Source of the DNA: JAUIEH01 sp964483375
GTDB lineage: Bacteria > Pseudomonadota > Alphaproteobacteria > Caulobacterales > Maricaulaceae
DNA: 6,356 nt
Reading direction: 5' to 3'
NCBI GenBank assembly: GCA_964483375.1
Contig: CAZABJ010000088.1
Span: 1-6,356, forward strand
In this document: piece by piece, positions 6,293-6,356 of the stretch
How positions within the stretch are numbered: the stretch's first letter is position 1
Layout of the letters: every line of letters begins with the position of its first letter
Position numbers and translations under genes: made by a program
The notes under the pieces: generated by a model
The model's database searches: none
What the model was told of the DNA's origin: nothing
What the model saw: the letters and a program-made list of their open reading frames with translations, nothing else

Positions 6293-6314
6293 CCGGCCAT
6301 GGCTTTGGGGCCGG
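6293..6314 (+). terminator. Weak candidate stem-loop after the phospholipase-like gene
   Basis: CCGGCC (6293-6298) and GGCCGG (6309-6314) can form a 6-bp stem with a 10-nt loop, starting 6 bp after the TAA stop. No T-tract follows, so intrinsic termination is doubtful, and the stem also overlaps a possible downstream start codon. Confidence 0.2.
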
Positions 6315-6356
6315 GCAAGTCGCACTGGCGGCGCGCTGGGGGATGGTTTTTCGCCG
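6299..6356 (+). CDS. Possible first codons of a further gene (cut by the right edge)
   Basis: An ATG at 6299 follows AAGGCGG (6286-6292) at about 6 nt and opens a frame to the window end, reading MALGPGKSHWRRAGGWFFA. Only 19 residues are visible and no family is recognisable. The tight spacing after the upstream stop would fit an operon, but an open frame of this length is expected by chance in GC-rich DNA. Confidence 0.15.
   Translation, partial: MALGPGKSHWRRAGGWFFA

Overview
The window is high-GC, densely coded DNA. Codon use, protein sequences and gene order all point to an alphaproteobacterium. AtpA and AtpH carry alphaproteobacterial signatures, and the delta subunit gene leads the F1 operon. 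GANTC sites, the target of the alphaproteobacterial methylase CcrM, are unevenly distributed. I cannot place it more finely with confidence.

Layout. From the left edge to about 3633 everything is on the minus strand. Transcription order there is priA (replication restart helicase), a 221-bp spacer with a plausible promoter, atpH (F1 delta subunit), then after 3 bp atpA (F1 alpha subunit), which runs off the left edge after about 205 residues. The rest of an atpHAGDC operon presumably lies outside the window. A 106-bp divergent spacer separates priA from xerC (tyrosine recombinase, plus strand). xerC is followed at once by a gene for a two-part protein. Its N-terminal half has the metal-ligand pattern of zinc-dependent phospholipase C (related to S1/P1 nucleases), and its C-terminal part has two helix-hairpin-helix motifs of the DUF4332 type. 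The last 69 bases hold at most the first codons of another gene.

How the genes relate. atpH and atpA make parts of the ATP synthase F1 sector and its stalk. PriA and XerC both serve chromosome maintenance: PriA reloads the replisome at collapsed forks, and XerC resolves chromosome dimers with XerD at dif. The phospholipase-like/DUF4332 gene is the least understood and sits where it could be co-transcribed with xerC.

Points worth a second look: (1) the zinc-phospholipase-like/DUF4332 fusion, with every side-chain zinc ligand apparently present but no signal peptide and no N-terminal tryptophan; (2) six GANTC sites within 173 bp around the start of that gene, half of all those I found in the window; (3) a PriA that keeps cysteine pairs 1 and 4 of the zinc region but has lost pairs 2 and 3; (4) a perfect 9-bp direct repeat directly before the xerC start codon. 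I saw no tRNA or rRNA genes, CRISPR arrays, insertion sequences or prophage genes.
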